A DNA stretch of 64,000 bases from Amorphochlora amoebiformis (taxonomy: Eukaryota; Cercozoa; Chlorarachniophyceae): contig BAAHQB010000210.1 in the NCBI GenBank assembly GCA_054601695.1, forward strand, positions 124,001 to 188,000, written 5' to 3'. The translations under genes were made by a program, and so were the position numbers. Under the pieces are notes generated by a model. It did not search any database. It was not told the DNA's origin and saw only the letters and a list, made by a program, of their open reading frames with translations. Below, piece by piece: positions 1 to 64,000 of this stretch (positions within the stretch are counted from its first letter, which is position 1; each line of letters opens with the position of its first letter).

Positions 1-740
1 AGAGAAAGAAAAAGAGAGAAAGAAAAAGAGAGAAAGAGAAAGATAGGAACAGAGAGAGAAAGATAGGAGGAGAGAGAGAAAGAGAGCTGCACTAGGAGAC
101 CTCGGAGGGGAAAAAAATCGAGGTTGGAGAGAGGGGGAAAAAATCGAGGTCAGTGACAGAGAGAGAGAGAAGAGAGAGAGAGAGAGACAGAGAAGAGAGA
201 GAAGAGAAAGAGAGAGAGAGAAAGAGAGAGAGAGAGAGGGAAAAAGAGAACGAGAAAGATAGAAAGGTAAATATTGAAAGAGAGAGAGAAAGATGGAAAG
301 AGAGAGGGAAGAAGAGAAAGAGAAAAAGAGAGAACAGAAAGATGGAAAGAGAGAGAGAAAATAAAGATTTAGACAGAATAAGAGAAAGAGAGAGAGAAAG
401 AAAGAAAAGAGGATGAGAGAGAGAGTGAGGGAGAGAAAGAGGGAAAGAAAAAGAGAGAAAGAGAAAGAGAGAAAGAGAAAGAAATAAAGGAAGAGAAAAC
501 GAGAAAGAGAGAGAATGAGAGAGAGAGAGAGAGTGAGAGAGAAAGAGAAAGAGAGAAAAAAGGAGAGAGAGAGAGAGAGAAAGAGAGAGAAAGAGAGAGA
601 AAGAGAGAGAATTGTGAGAGAGAGAGAGAGAGAAAGAGAGAGAGTGGGGGAGAGAAAGAGAGAGAGTGGGGGAGAGAAAGAAAGAGAAAGGGAAATGAAA
701 GGAAGCGGAAAGAGTACAGATTAGGGTGAGAGAAAGGTTT
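1..740. repeat. Polypurine (GA)-rich tract
   Basis: Almost uninterrupted GAGAGA/GAAAGA on the plus strand with only scattered pyrimidines. The open frames it creates on both strands (Arg/Glu or Ser/Leu/Phe runs) are compositional. Such mirror-like polypurine tracts can form triplex DNA. It probably lies in an intron of the plus-strand gene ending at 3840. Confidence 0.9.
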
Positions 741-871
741 ATGTATCATACTATATATATATATATATATGGATATATATATATATAAATACACGTATGT
801 ATATTCAAAGGCTTACGGTGCTAATGGATACGTATTTGGTCGCGCAGAAGGGTACGTTTATCTATGCATAT

Positions 872-906
<35 letters not shown>

Positions 907-983
907 CATACATGTGTGTAGATAGGTATATTGTGTGTGTGTATGAATTATATATATATATATATACTGTGTGAGCGCAATAA

Positions 984-1034
<51 letters not shown>

Positions 1035-1070
1035 AATATTATGTAATTCATAAACATAATCTATGTATAC

Positions 1071-1116
<46 letters not shown>

Positions 1117-1242
1117 TATATATATATATATATATATGTGTGTGCATATATGTGGGTATATACATTATGTATGAATTACATAAGATATATATTAATCCAC
1201 ACATATATATGTATATAATACACACATATATATACATATATT

Positions 1243-1282
<40 letters not shown>

Positions 1283-1352
1283 AACGCATTTATAATGTAT
1301 ATTTGAATATGTGAATATGTATATATATATACATATATATATATGTATATAG

Positions 1353-1386
<34 letters not shown>

Positions 1387-1427
1387 TAACGCATATATAA
1401 TGTATATATACATATATAATATATATG

Positions 1428-1460
<33 letters not shown>

Positions 1461-1495
1461 ATATATATGTATATATGATATAATATATATACACA

Positions 1496-1538
<43 letters not shown>

Positions 1539-1601
1539 ATTTATAATATAAATACATATATATATATAATGTATGTACATAATATGAATAGATATATTAA
1601 T

Positions 1602-1656
<55 letters not shown>

Positions 1657-1757
1657 GTATATATAATACAGACATATGTACATATTAATATCTACAGCAC
1701 ATATAATATATGTATACATATATTCACATGAAAAAATACGTCTACAGCACAAAGACA

Positions 1758-1803
<46 letters not shown>

Positions 1804-1823
1804 GTGTGTGTGTGTATGTATAT

Positions 1824-1869
<46 letters not shown>

Positions 1870-1895
1870 GTATGTACATAATATGAATAGATATA

Positions 1896-1934
<39 letters not shown>

Positions 1935-2118
1935 CTATATATATATATATATATAATACAGATATATATACATATTAATATCTACAGCACATATAATGAA
2001 AACATACATATATTCACATGAAAAAATACGTCTACAGCACAAACGTAACATAGACATACATAAATATTTTTTATATGAATATAATATATATATATATAAT
2101 GTATATATATACATATAG
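741..2118. repeat. (TA)n microsatellite intron with an internal tandem duplication of about 300 bp
   Basis: Apart from the exon at 811-851 this is TA/CATA microsatellite. The stretch 1527-1770 is repeated at about 1815-2050: both contain 'taatgtatgtacataatatg' followed by the sentence-like motif 'gaaaaaatacgtctacagca'. No gene was seen in it. Confidence 0.75.
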
Positions 2119-2216
2119 ATCAAAGCCTGTGGAAGTAAAAAGCGGTGTGCAAGCGACCCTAACGAAAGGAGCCCAAAATCTACTCAAGAATGGTATATAT
2201 ATATAATATATATTAA

Positions 2217-2251
<35 letters not shown>

Positions 2252-2916
2252 GAGAGGATGTATATTGCCGGGTTCAAGGTTCTACATATGTTTACATATG
2301 CATGCATGTTATATGTATGTGCTTATCTATGTATATATAATACATATATTTATATATATGCGTGTGCATACGTATATAATACACACACATATATATATGT
2401 ATAAATGTATATATATAATATACATGTACATATCAACATATAATACATATGTATACATACGTACATGCATGCATGAATACATAAATGTACAAATACATAT
2501 GAAAATATATATATATATATATTCAATATATAATATACATACATCTACGCACATATATATATGTATATATATAGTGTTAACTCAACGGTAGTCCAGACGT
2601 GGTATTAAGCAAACAGTAGTCTGGGATTAATCTCGATTCAACTCCGTCTGGGTTCTGACAAGTGAATATTCATAACTTATATGCGCTAATCTCATACTAC
2701 CCTTCTTCCTCCGGAACCTATGGGTTCTTTCGGTTCCGGGGCTGCTTGGGTTCCGGGGCTGCTTGGGTTCCGGGGCTGCTTGGGTTCCGGGGCTGCTTGG
2801 GTCCCGGGTCTGCTTGGGTTCCGAACCCTTTTTGACCCCTAGTCGGGCTGTATAGGCGTAGTTTATTGACAGCGTAGTTAACTGGCTGTGGCTTCCGCGC
2901 TAGCTGCACATGCTGT

Positions 2917-2975
<59 letters not shown>

Positions 2976-3288
2976 TTATAATATATATATATATACACAT
3001 ATATATATACATATTATATATATATATATATATTGTATATATTATATATATATATATATGCATTATGTTTTTTTGGTGGGTTGTAAATAGTTATGTATTG
3101 CCTACTCATACATAGATATTATACACCATATAATGTATATATAATTTTATATACATACATAATATGCATATACATATATATATATATATGCATTATGTTT
3201 TTAGGTGGGTTGTAAATAGCTTGTAGATAGCTATGTATTGCCTACTCATATATACATATTATATACCAGTGTATATATGTTTATATTT

Positions 3289-3320
<32 letters not shown>

Positions 3321-3840
3321 GTGTGTGTGTATTCACATTATTATATACGTGGGATTGTATATAGCTAAGTATTTCCTATACATACACATATTTTTGAATG
3401 TAATATATATATATATAGACAAATACATATATATATATATATATATCATATCATACATACACAAATATATCAATAAATATGTATATATGTATATACAAAT
3501 ATAATTATTTATTATATATATATATATATATATTATTTTATATAGTGGTGTTGTAGATAGCTATGTATTGCCAAACTCAAGTCATTCTAGGCTCATATCA
3601 TATTTATAATGGAAACATATATCAATAAATATGTACATATATACAAATATACACATTATATTTAAATATGTACACATATATCAATATAGATATGCAGATA
3701 TTATGTTTACATATGTATTATATATAGGTGTTGTCGATAGCTATGTATTGCCAAGCTCAAGTCCTTCTGGGGCTCATAGCATGTTTATAATGGCTATTCT
3801 CGCAATCATTCCCCTAATTCTCTACAATGGCCTTTCCTAG
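811..3840 (+). CDS. 3' part of an unrecognised gene with a hydrophobic C-terminal tail (3 exons seen)
   Basis: I do not recognise this gene. Three exons chain in phase: 811-851 (after CAAAG, before GTACGT), 2119-2192 (after ATATAG, before GTATAT) and 3728-3840 (after ATATAG, ending in TAG at 3838-3840). Together they encode about 75 residues: [14 protein letters not shown], then [17 protein letters not shown] and more, then a Ser/Pro stretch and a final hydrophobic run ([16 protein letters not shown]) ending at the stop. The tail resembles a single C-terminal membrane anchor, which would suit a tail-anchored or type I membrane protein; this is inference. The 5' exons lie before the window. 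The last exon is surrounded by partial copies: acceptor-side fragments upstream and 3'-side fragments downstream. It converges on CSN6. Confidence 0.55.
2573..2925 (+). mobile_element. tRNA-derived SINE-like element with internal 17-bp minisatellite
   Basis: The left end 'gtgttaactcaacggtagtc' resembles a pol III A box. 'gattcaactccg' about 60 bp downstream resembles a B box. The right end 'catgctgtaacaatatata' matches the ends of the elements at 14640-14950 and 15603-15945. The body holds about five copies of a 17-bp unit (ggttccggggctgcttg) at 2730-2822; 17 bp is not a multiple of three, so it is unlikely to be coding. It sits inside (TA)n. SINE identity is inferred from box-like motifs and multiple copies. 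Confidence 0.5.
3060..3640 (+). repeat. Acceptor-side partial copies of exon 3728-3840
   Basis: Four degenerate copies at about 3065-3110, 3196-3250, 3343-3385 and 3545-3610 repeat the start of exon 3728-3840 (pattern 'ggtgttgtngatagctatg', then 'tattgcc'). The last copy extends further, to the 'ctcatatcatatttataatgg' equivalent (split as 'ctcatatcat' and 'atttataatgg'). None has the 3' half of the exon. They are separated by (TA)n. Confidence 0.8.
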
Positions 3841-3843
3841 GTA

Positions 3844-3887
<44 letters not shown>

Positions 3888-3906
3888 TTACATATATATG
3901 CAATGC

Positions 3907-3942
<36 letters not shown>

Positions 3943-3949
3943 ACATATA

Positions 3950-4009
3950 TAATCTCTATTCTCGCCATTATTCCCCTAATTCTCTACAATGCCCTTGCCT
4001 AGGTAATAT

Positions 4010-4050
<41 letters not shown>

Positions 4051-4159
4051 CACATATATGTATATATATATATTTTTATATATATATATATAAGTATACA
4101 TATATAATGGCTATTCTCGCCATCATTCCCCTAATTCTCTACAATGCCCTTGCCTAGGT

Positions 4160-4160
<1 letters not shown>
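3950..4160 (+). repeat. 3'-side partial copies of exon 3728-3840
   Basis: Two copies (3953-4003 and 4106-4157) repeat only the last part of the exon, from 'ctattctcgcca' through 'ttcccctaattctctacaat' to the stop TAG and the following 'gtaatatac'. They share the change 'gcccttgcc' versus 'ggcctttcc' in the exon, so they probably arose from one another. Confidence 0.85.
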
Positions 4161-7889
<3,729 letters not shown>

Positions 7890-8067
7890 CCTATTCTGGT
7901 GATGTCTCCATGAATCTCCGTAATGCACTATGGATCTCTACAACGGTTACCACCCGTTGCTAACCGAAATTAGTTGAGAATCAATGGGAATCCCGGATTT
8001 TGACGACAAGACTTATTTTCTCGGGCAATTCACGCATTCCGGCGGCCGCGGGGAAGAGACAGCCGTC
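7890..8067. promoter_or_regulatory. Divergent CSN6-PRP19 intergenic region (putative bidirectional promoter)
   Basis: These 178 bp separate the start codons of CSN6 (minus) and PRP19 (plus). The sequence is of normal complexity, without TA or TTAGGG repeats, unlike most non-coding DNA nearby. No convincing TATA box is visible. An in-frame ATG at 7984 would add 28 residues to PRP19, but the family starts at the U-box, so 8068 is preferred and 7984-8067 is probably 5' UTR. A shared promoter is inferred from position only. Confidence 0.6.
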
Positions 8068-9424
8068 ATGTCCTGCGCCATATCAGGGGAAATCTGCGAG
8101 GATCCAGTGGTGTCGCTCAAGTCTGGACATATTTTTGAGCGCAGGTTAATCGAGAAACAAATATCAGCAACTGGGAGATGTCCGATCACGGATCAGGACC
8201 TCTCAAAGGAGGATCTGCTCAGCGTCAAGATGCACAAAAACCAGAAATCCAGCGTCGTTAAGCCGAGACTGACCAGCTCTGCGGGGATTCCAGGCATGAT
8301 AAAATCCCTTCAGGACGAGTGGGACGCAATCATGCTTGAGACCTACACACTCAAGAAGCACCTAGCCGACGTGCGCCAAGAACTGGCATACGCGCTTTAC
8401 CAAAAGGACGCAGCCTGCCGGGTTATCGCGCGCCTGGTCAAGGAGAGAGATCAGGCTCGCACAGCACTCGCTGATGTGCAGGGTAACATGGCTGCCGCAG
8501 TCGGCAAATATGCCCCGGCGTCCAATGAGATGGAGCTCGAGGATGAGAAAGGGATCAACGCGGAGATCGTGCGCAAGATGCAGAGTACCGCCAAGAAGCT
8601 TTCGAACAAGGTTTAACAATTATCTTTCACTGCACTCGGCGAGTGTTTGACGTAGATACTCTCACCTGGGCGGTGTCATCATTATGTGTGTACTCTCTAA
8701 TTTCTTACAATCCTCATTAATCAGGCTAGAAAGACCAAGGTCAAGGGACTGCAACTCAGCGTTGCCAAACCCGATGAGATATCCAATTATAGTGAAGTGT
8801 CGAGCCATCCACTGCATAGTTCTTCGCGCCCGGGCATCCTGTGTCTGGTAACCATCGCAGTTGTAAAAGGGACCCCGTGTATTGATTACTTGGATGCGAC
8901 ATGCAGGACCTCCATCCCAAGAGCCAGAACCTGGTCATCACTGGTGGCAGCGATCACAGCGCGATAATATTCGATAAGGACACCAGCAAGATCTTGGATA
9001 CTCTCAAGTACCACAAGAAGAAGGTGCTATCGCACGCTTCAAAGAACGAATTTCCCACCACGCACACATCCCCCAAACTGACTTTTGATATGAAGGTGAC
9101 TGACGTCCTCTTCCACCCCACCTCCAACGTCGTGTTCACCACCTCTGCTGACAGCACTGCCGCTATTTGGTGTGGGGATTTCTTCGCACTCGTTGTTTCA
9201 GGCTGATTGAATGCTTTTTTTCTCGAAACAGGGGACCCAACAAGAAGAACAAGTTCCAGGCCCAGTCCATCCTAGGCGATCACAAGAAGGTGAAATGTAG
9301 AGAATATTGGACATATATGTATGTGTATATATGTGTATGTATATATGGATACGTAAATATGCATATACACACAATCACACACACCACACACACACACACA
9401 TATACACATATACATATGTATATG

Positions 9425-9463
<39 letters not shown>

Positions 9464-9464
9464 G

Positions 9465-9533
<69 letters not shown>

Positions 9534-9685
9534 AAATATATATGCATGTTTTCAGTTCGTATGTCAATGAATTTACTCGATTTTGTTCACATTCATATGT
9601 GTACATAAATATAAATATATATATATATAATATTTGTTTATTATATATTATATATATTTATATATATATATATATTTATTTTTTT

Positions 9686-9750
<65 letters not shown>

Positions 9751-9921
9751 TATATACATATATATACATATATATATATATATATTATATATATATATGT
9801 ATGTATACATATTGTATACTAAATAATGTATACTGTATTATATTCAAACTATGTATACATACATATAAAATATCATGCATATACAACAATATATACATAT
9901 ATATAAATATACGTATACATA

Positions 9922-9969
<48 letters not shown>

Positions 9970-9998
9970 GTATTCACAAATATATACGCATATATATT

Positions 9999-10044
<46 letters not shown>

Positions 10045-10775
10045 AATTCATTTATATACACATATACATATATACACATCTCCCATCACATACATCACAA
10101 AAACTGCAAAAACAACATCCATTACTTCCTCCCACACATTCTCCGTCCTCACACTCCCCACTCTAACCTAACCCAGGAAGTGGTCGGTTGCACCCTTCAC
10201 CCATCTGGCGACTACTTAATCACCGCTTCCATGGATGCCTCCTGGTGCTTCTGGGACGTGGAGACCGCCACGTGCAAGGCAAAGGTGACCTCTGAGAAGA
10301 TCTCCAAGGGCTACACCAAAGTCATCTTTCACCCTGATGGCCTGATCCTCGGCGGGGCAACCGCCGACAGCACAGTGAGGATCTTCGACGTCAAGCAGCA
10401 AAATAACGTTCACAATTTCACCGGTCATGAAGGAAACATCACTGGACTCGCCTTCTCCGAAAACGGCTACTATCTAGGCAGTGCGGATGAAACGGGGGTC
10501 GTGAAGATGTGGGACCTGCGCAAGCTCAGGAACTTCCACACCATTACGACCAAGGGAGCTCTCACCGACCTTACGTTCGATGCTTCGGGGATGTACATGA
10601 TGTTGACTGGGTCCAAGGTTCAGGTCTACACGGTGAAAGGCTTCTCGGTGGTCAAGGAGTTTGACGATCACACTAATACAGTCACCAGCGCAATGTTTGG
10701 GAAGGTTGGATTGGTTTTTAATTAACTTTTCGGGGATATTGACAGGGGAACGGATTAAACAAGTTTAGAGTATGC

Positions 10776-10819
<44 letters not shown>

Positions 10820-10898
10820 TTATATTTATGTATATATATATGTATGTAATATATATGTATATATATTATATATATGTGTATATGTGTATATAATATAC

Positions 10899-10935
<37 letters not shown>

Positions 10936-11059
10936 CATGTTCGCATACTTTTCATATATATACAGATATGTATATATATATATATACACACACATATATA
11001 TATATATACATGTATATACACACACACGTATATACACATACATGTATATATATATTATG

Positions 11060-11109
<50 letters not shown>

Positions 11110-11341
11110 TATATAATATATATTAAATATACATATACACATTCTTCTTTAGTGTGTATTTAACTCAAACTGTGTTTGTATGTATGTTACATATACACAC
11201 ACATATATATATATATATATGCAACATATATATATATATATGTATATATATATATGTAAATATATATTTATTATAAAATGTACATTATATACTATATATG
11301 TATGTATGTATATATCATATATATATGTATATATATATAAA

Positions 11342-11414
<73 letters not shown>

Positions 11415-11623
11415 CACATACACAATACACATCTAAAATATTCACAGCATTTTCGTAAAATACCACATACCACATATAGTTAGTTCTACACAACATACAC
11501 ATGCATACATATCGTCAATTATGCTGATATTTTCCCTGTTTGCACCCCTCACAACCCCAGGATGCGAGATTTATCGCGTCCACCAGCAAGGACAGGACGC
11601 TTAAGTTTTACGCAGCCTCCTAA
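8068..11623 (+). CDS. PRP19: Pre-mRNA-processing factor 19 (U-box/WD40 E3 ubiquitin ligase), complete, 7 exons
   Basis: PRP19 is the tetrameric U-box ubiquitin ligase core of the NineTeen complex, needed for spliceosome activation and also acting in DNA damage signalling. Exons: 8068-8610, 8725-8847, 8907-9023, 9096-9169, 9232-9289, 10177-10704, 11561-11623. Phases match at all six junctions, giving 501 aa (human has 504). The start was chosen because [15 protein letters not shown] is where the family begins. The U-box occupies residues 1-70 or so, followed by the coiled-coil (about 70-140) and a linker. WD40 repeats run from about residue 215 to the C-terminus, ending [28 protein letters not shown] and [11 protein letters not shown] are clear blade motifs. 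Introns 1-4 are 59-114 nt. Introns 5 (887 nt) and 6 (856 nt) are filled with (TA)n. Intron 3 (9024-9095) is 72 nt, in frame and without a stop. Confidence 0.97.
9290..10176 (+). repeat. PRP19 intron 5, (TA)n-expanded
   Basis: The donor is GTGAAATG. The acceptor end reads 'ctctaacctaacccag', with two CTAAC branch-point-like words next to the 3' splice site. The middle is (TA)n with (CA)n at 9370-9415. No exon-like island other than 9540-9610, which does not match any PRP19 exon. Confidence 0.9.
10705..11560 (+). repeat. PRP19 intron 6, (TA)n-expanded
   Basis: Begins GTTGGATTGG and ends ACAACCCCAG. Mostly (TA)n with CA-rich patches. It splits the last WD40 strand: exon 6 ends in FGK and exon 7 starts DARFIAS, matching the family without a gap. 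Confidence 0.9.
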
Positions 11624-11894
11624 AAAGCCTTCTCCATTCGCTCTTAAGTCCTCCATTGGCTTCGAATCCGACATTTCTAGAAGTAAAGATTGTGCTGAGA
11701 TCATTGGTGGGGTTTGGAGAAGAAGTGCGATATAATAAGTCGGCTGGATTATTTATTATTCTTTCGCCCGGCGCACCACGACTGACGATTGAGCTGTGCA
11801 CTTGTTTGAAATATCAGTGCCTATTGTATGGAACCTGTAACCTACATGTACGAATATTATGATAATTTTAAATGTAAATGTAAATTTGTATGTG

Positions 11895-11979
<85 letters not shown>

Positions 11980-12157
11980 GTATGTGTGTGTGTGTACATA
12001 TATATATGTATGTGTGTATATGTGTATATATACATGTATATATACATATATGTGTATATATATATATGTATATATCTAGTATATGTATACATTATGTCTA
12101 GTATGTACCCAGCGCCTATGATTAATTAAGCTATGTATATATGTGTATGTGTATATG

Positions 12158-12189
<32 letters not shown>

Positions 12190-13286
12190 AATACATTATA
12201 TCTACTAGATCTAGTATATACCTAGCACTGTAGCACCTATGATTAATTAAGCTCAAGATTAAGGTATGTATAATTATGCTTGTATAATCAATGCACTAAT
12301 CTAGGCAGTTCCAGTGTCACGCGACCATGGGCCTACATACCGAGTCAGTGCGTATATATCAGTAATGTATGCGTACTCATATGTGCTAAAGGTTTGTAGA
12401 TATATCCTAGATATTTATCCATACGTGCGTCGTACACGTATTGACAGTATACGTTGTAACAATACGTATATGTATACGTATACTATACGTTGAACAATAC
12501 GTATACGTATACGTATACGTATACGTATACTTTGTATCAATGTATGCGTATACGGTACGTACGTTTACGGTACGTAGCTACTCATATACTAGTACGTATG
12601 TACGTATACGTATATTTACGCGTGTACGTATACGTATGCGTATACAGTACGTACATACTCATGTTGTATGTGTATATCTAGATTGTCACTAGATATATCA
12701 ATACAGTTGTACTGATGAAACTTTGACATAGTACTGTCCTACCGTATAGTATGCACTCACGCGTACGCATTAGGCTACTTCTATGGTTTATGTTGGTTGG
12801 TATATATTACGTACATATCTAAGTAGTATAACGTATGCATACTAGATCCACACAATCCATTACACTTGAAATACGTTCGCTTATACGTATTTGATGCATA
12901 AAAATCTTAGTACATACTGAGAGCGTCTACGGTGTCCAGAAATACTATGATACATGTATGTAGAAAATCGTATGACGTACACTTCGTTCACGGGTGCTAC
13001 TTACAAGTGTAAATAAACACAAAACATTGAAGAATAAGTAAGTGATGATCATGATTTTTGACAATAATTTTATAAATGAGAAATAATAGCCTAGACAACC
13101 ACAACAACAACAACACTAATAAATAGCACTACCAGACAACCTCAATGATTCATATACAATGGTGCGACGACTGACTCCTGTGATTTCAACTTTGAATTGA
13201 ACCGTTTCCGAACGTTCAAATATAAATGTCCAAGAATGTGTTCAGTGTTCGCACAAGTTCAAAAAGCGTGTTTTTAAATGTTCAGT
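11624..13286. other. Convergent intergenic region between PRP19 and the SAP-domain gene
   Basis: Contains the PRP19 3' UTR, a (TA)n/(TG)n tract (11890-12080), a pair of similar segments with 'cctatgattaattaagct' (12114 and 12236), and a (TATACG)n-type repeat at 12465-12660. From 12700 to 13286 the sequence is of ordinary complexity. I see no gene in it. Confidence 0.6.
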
Positions 13287-27868
<14,582 letters not shown>

Positions 27869-27944
27869 TTTTGACGTATTTTCACCTGCACTGGCTATTA
27901 CCGTCAAATCCAACTAATTATATGGATTTTGTTATATGTATATG

Positions 27945-28005
<61 letters not shown>

Positions 28006-28074
28006 CATATATAGATATACACACATGTATATATTTATTTATTTATAAATATACACACACACACATATATATAC

Positions 28075-28105
<31 letters not shown>

Positions 28106-28581
28106 TACATATATACATGCATATATACATGCATATATATTTGCATACAAACGTTTACAGATATACTATACATAATAAGGTATGTTCATATTTTGTTATG
28201 CATTAAGGTTGTCACGAATCGGTTTGCGTCTAGCTACATGAATGTGTTCTATTTATTGTATATCTTCAAGAATACGTCAAATAAATGTGTATCTTTGTAA
28301 GTATGATAATGTATATATATACGTGGTATATATATATATATATACGTTTGTACATATATATGTGTAATGTACATAAATATGTATAATACATTTAGACATA
28401 TTTATAAATATTATGTCTGTATAACAGTACACACACAAGCACAATCATAAAATACACACACACACATACACATATGTATATGTGTGTATATGTGTATATT
28501 TATATGCATGAATATATACACACATATATGTGTATATATATATATATAATATGTGTATATATATATATATGTATATATGTA

Positions 28582-28628
<47 letters not shown>

Positions 28629-28639
28629 CATACATGTAT

Positions 28640-28705
28640 ACATAACCGCAAAATACCACACAAACCCACACAGACCTACCGTCGAAACCCCCATATATAT
28701 ATATA
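28640..28705 (-). repeat. Donor-side partial copy of exon 28792-29025
   Basis: In sense it reads GGGGGTTTCGACGGTAGGT, against GGTGGTTTCGATGGTAAGT at the exon's donor. It lies downstream in transcription and supports 28792 as a real splice site. Confidence 0.65.
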
Positions 28706-28715
28706 TGTATATATT

Positions 28716-28746
<31 letters not shown>

Positions 28747-28791
28747 TGCAATATATACCTATATATTACATAGATACATACTCATACTTAC

Positions 28792-64000
<35,209 letters not shown>

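Noticed and set aside
153-794. Arg/Glu-rich and Ser/Leu-rich open frames at the left edge
   Set aside because: Both arise from the (GA)n tract; no splice context or non-repetitive sequence.
7984-8067. Upstream in-frame ATG extending PRP19 by 28 residues
   Set aside because: The U-box of this family begins at the start of the protein; the extension has no counterpart in the family.
9167-9826. Long Tyr/Ile-rich open frames on both strands, here and in most of the window
   Set aside because: They are translations of (TA)n and its variants; this one starts in PRP19 exon/intron sequence and has no biological frame.

Overview
The window is nuclear DNA of an unidentified eukaryote, most likely a protist or alga. 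All genes are split by GT-AG spliceosomal introns. The non-coding DNA is dominated by (TA)n microsatellites, with polypurine tracts and many interstitial (TTAGGG)n arrays. Almost all long open frames here are low-complexity artefacts (Tyr-Ile from TA, Thr-His from CA, Asn-Pro or Leu-Thr from the telomere-type repeat). The real genes had to be rebuilt exon by exon from splice sites, phase and protein similarity recalled from memory. No search was run.

Layout. (1) 811-3840, + strand: the 3' end of an unrecognised gene ending in a hydrophobic C-terminal tail. (2) 5559-7889, - strand: complete CSN6 (COP9 signalosome subunit 6), 6 exons, 287 aa. (3) 8068-11623, + strand: complete PRP19 (U-box/WD40 ubiquitin ligase of the spliceosomal NineTeen complex), 7 exons, 501 aa, divergent from CSN6 with 178 bp between start codons. 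(4) 13287-27868, - strand: a gene for an N-terminal SAP domain, a basic linker and a conserved domain I recognise but cannot name, in about 17 small exons. (5) 28792-63552, - strand: an XPG/RAD2/ERCC5-type nucleotide-excision-repair endonuclease in about 45 exons (4,953 nt, 1,651 codons), phase-consistent throughout. Its N-terminal nuclease half lies beyond the right edge. The catalytic I region, H3TH motif, PCNA-box-like motif and basic tail are all present, in exons as short as 28 nt.

The most striking observation is a rule of 'exon echoes'. Many exons of genes 1, 4 and 5 are flanked in their introns by one to five decayed partial copies of themselves. Copies upstream of an exon carry its acceptor and 5' part. 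Copies downstream carry its 3' part and, when spliced, the donor. Copies are separated by TA or TTAGGG tracts. This looks like an ongoing exon-stuttering process driven by microsatellites. I found no clear echo in CSN6 or PRP19.

The XPG spacer also holds two RanBP2-type zinc fingers, repeated acidic DIEI motifs, several SUMO-interaction-like motifs, and a duplicated three-exon cysteine/histidine module that I do not recognise. The genes share nuclear housekeeping roles (splicing, ubiquitin/NEDD8 control, DNA repair), but nothing indicates co-regulation except the CSN6-PRP19 divergent pair.
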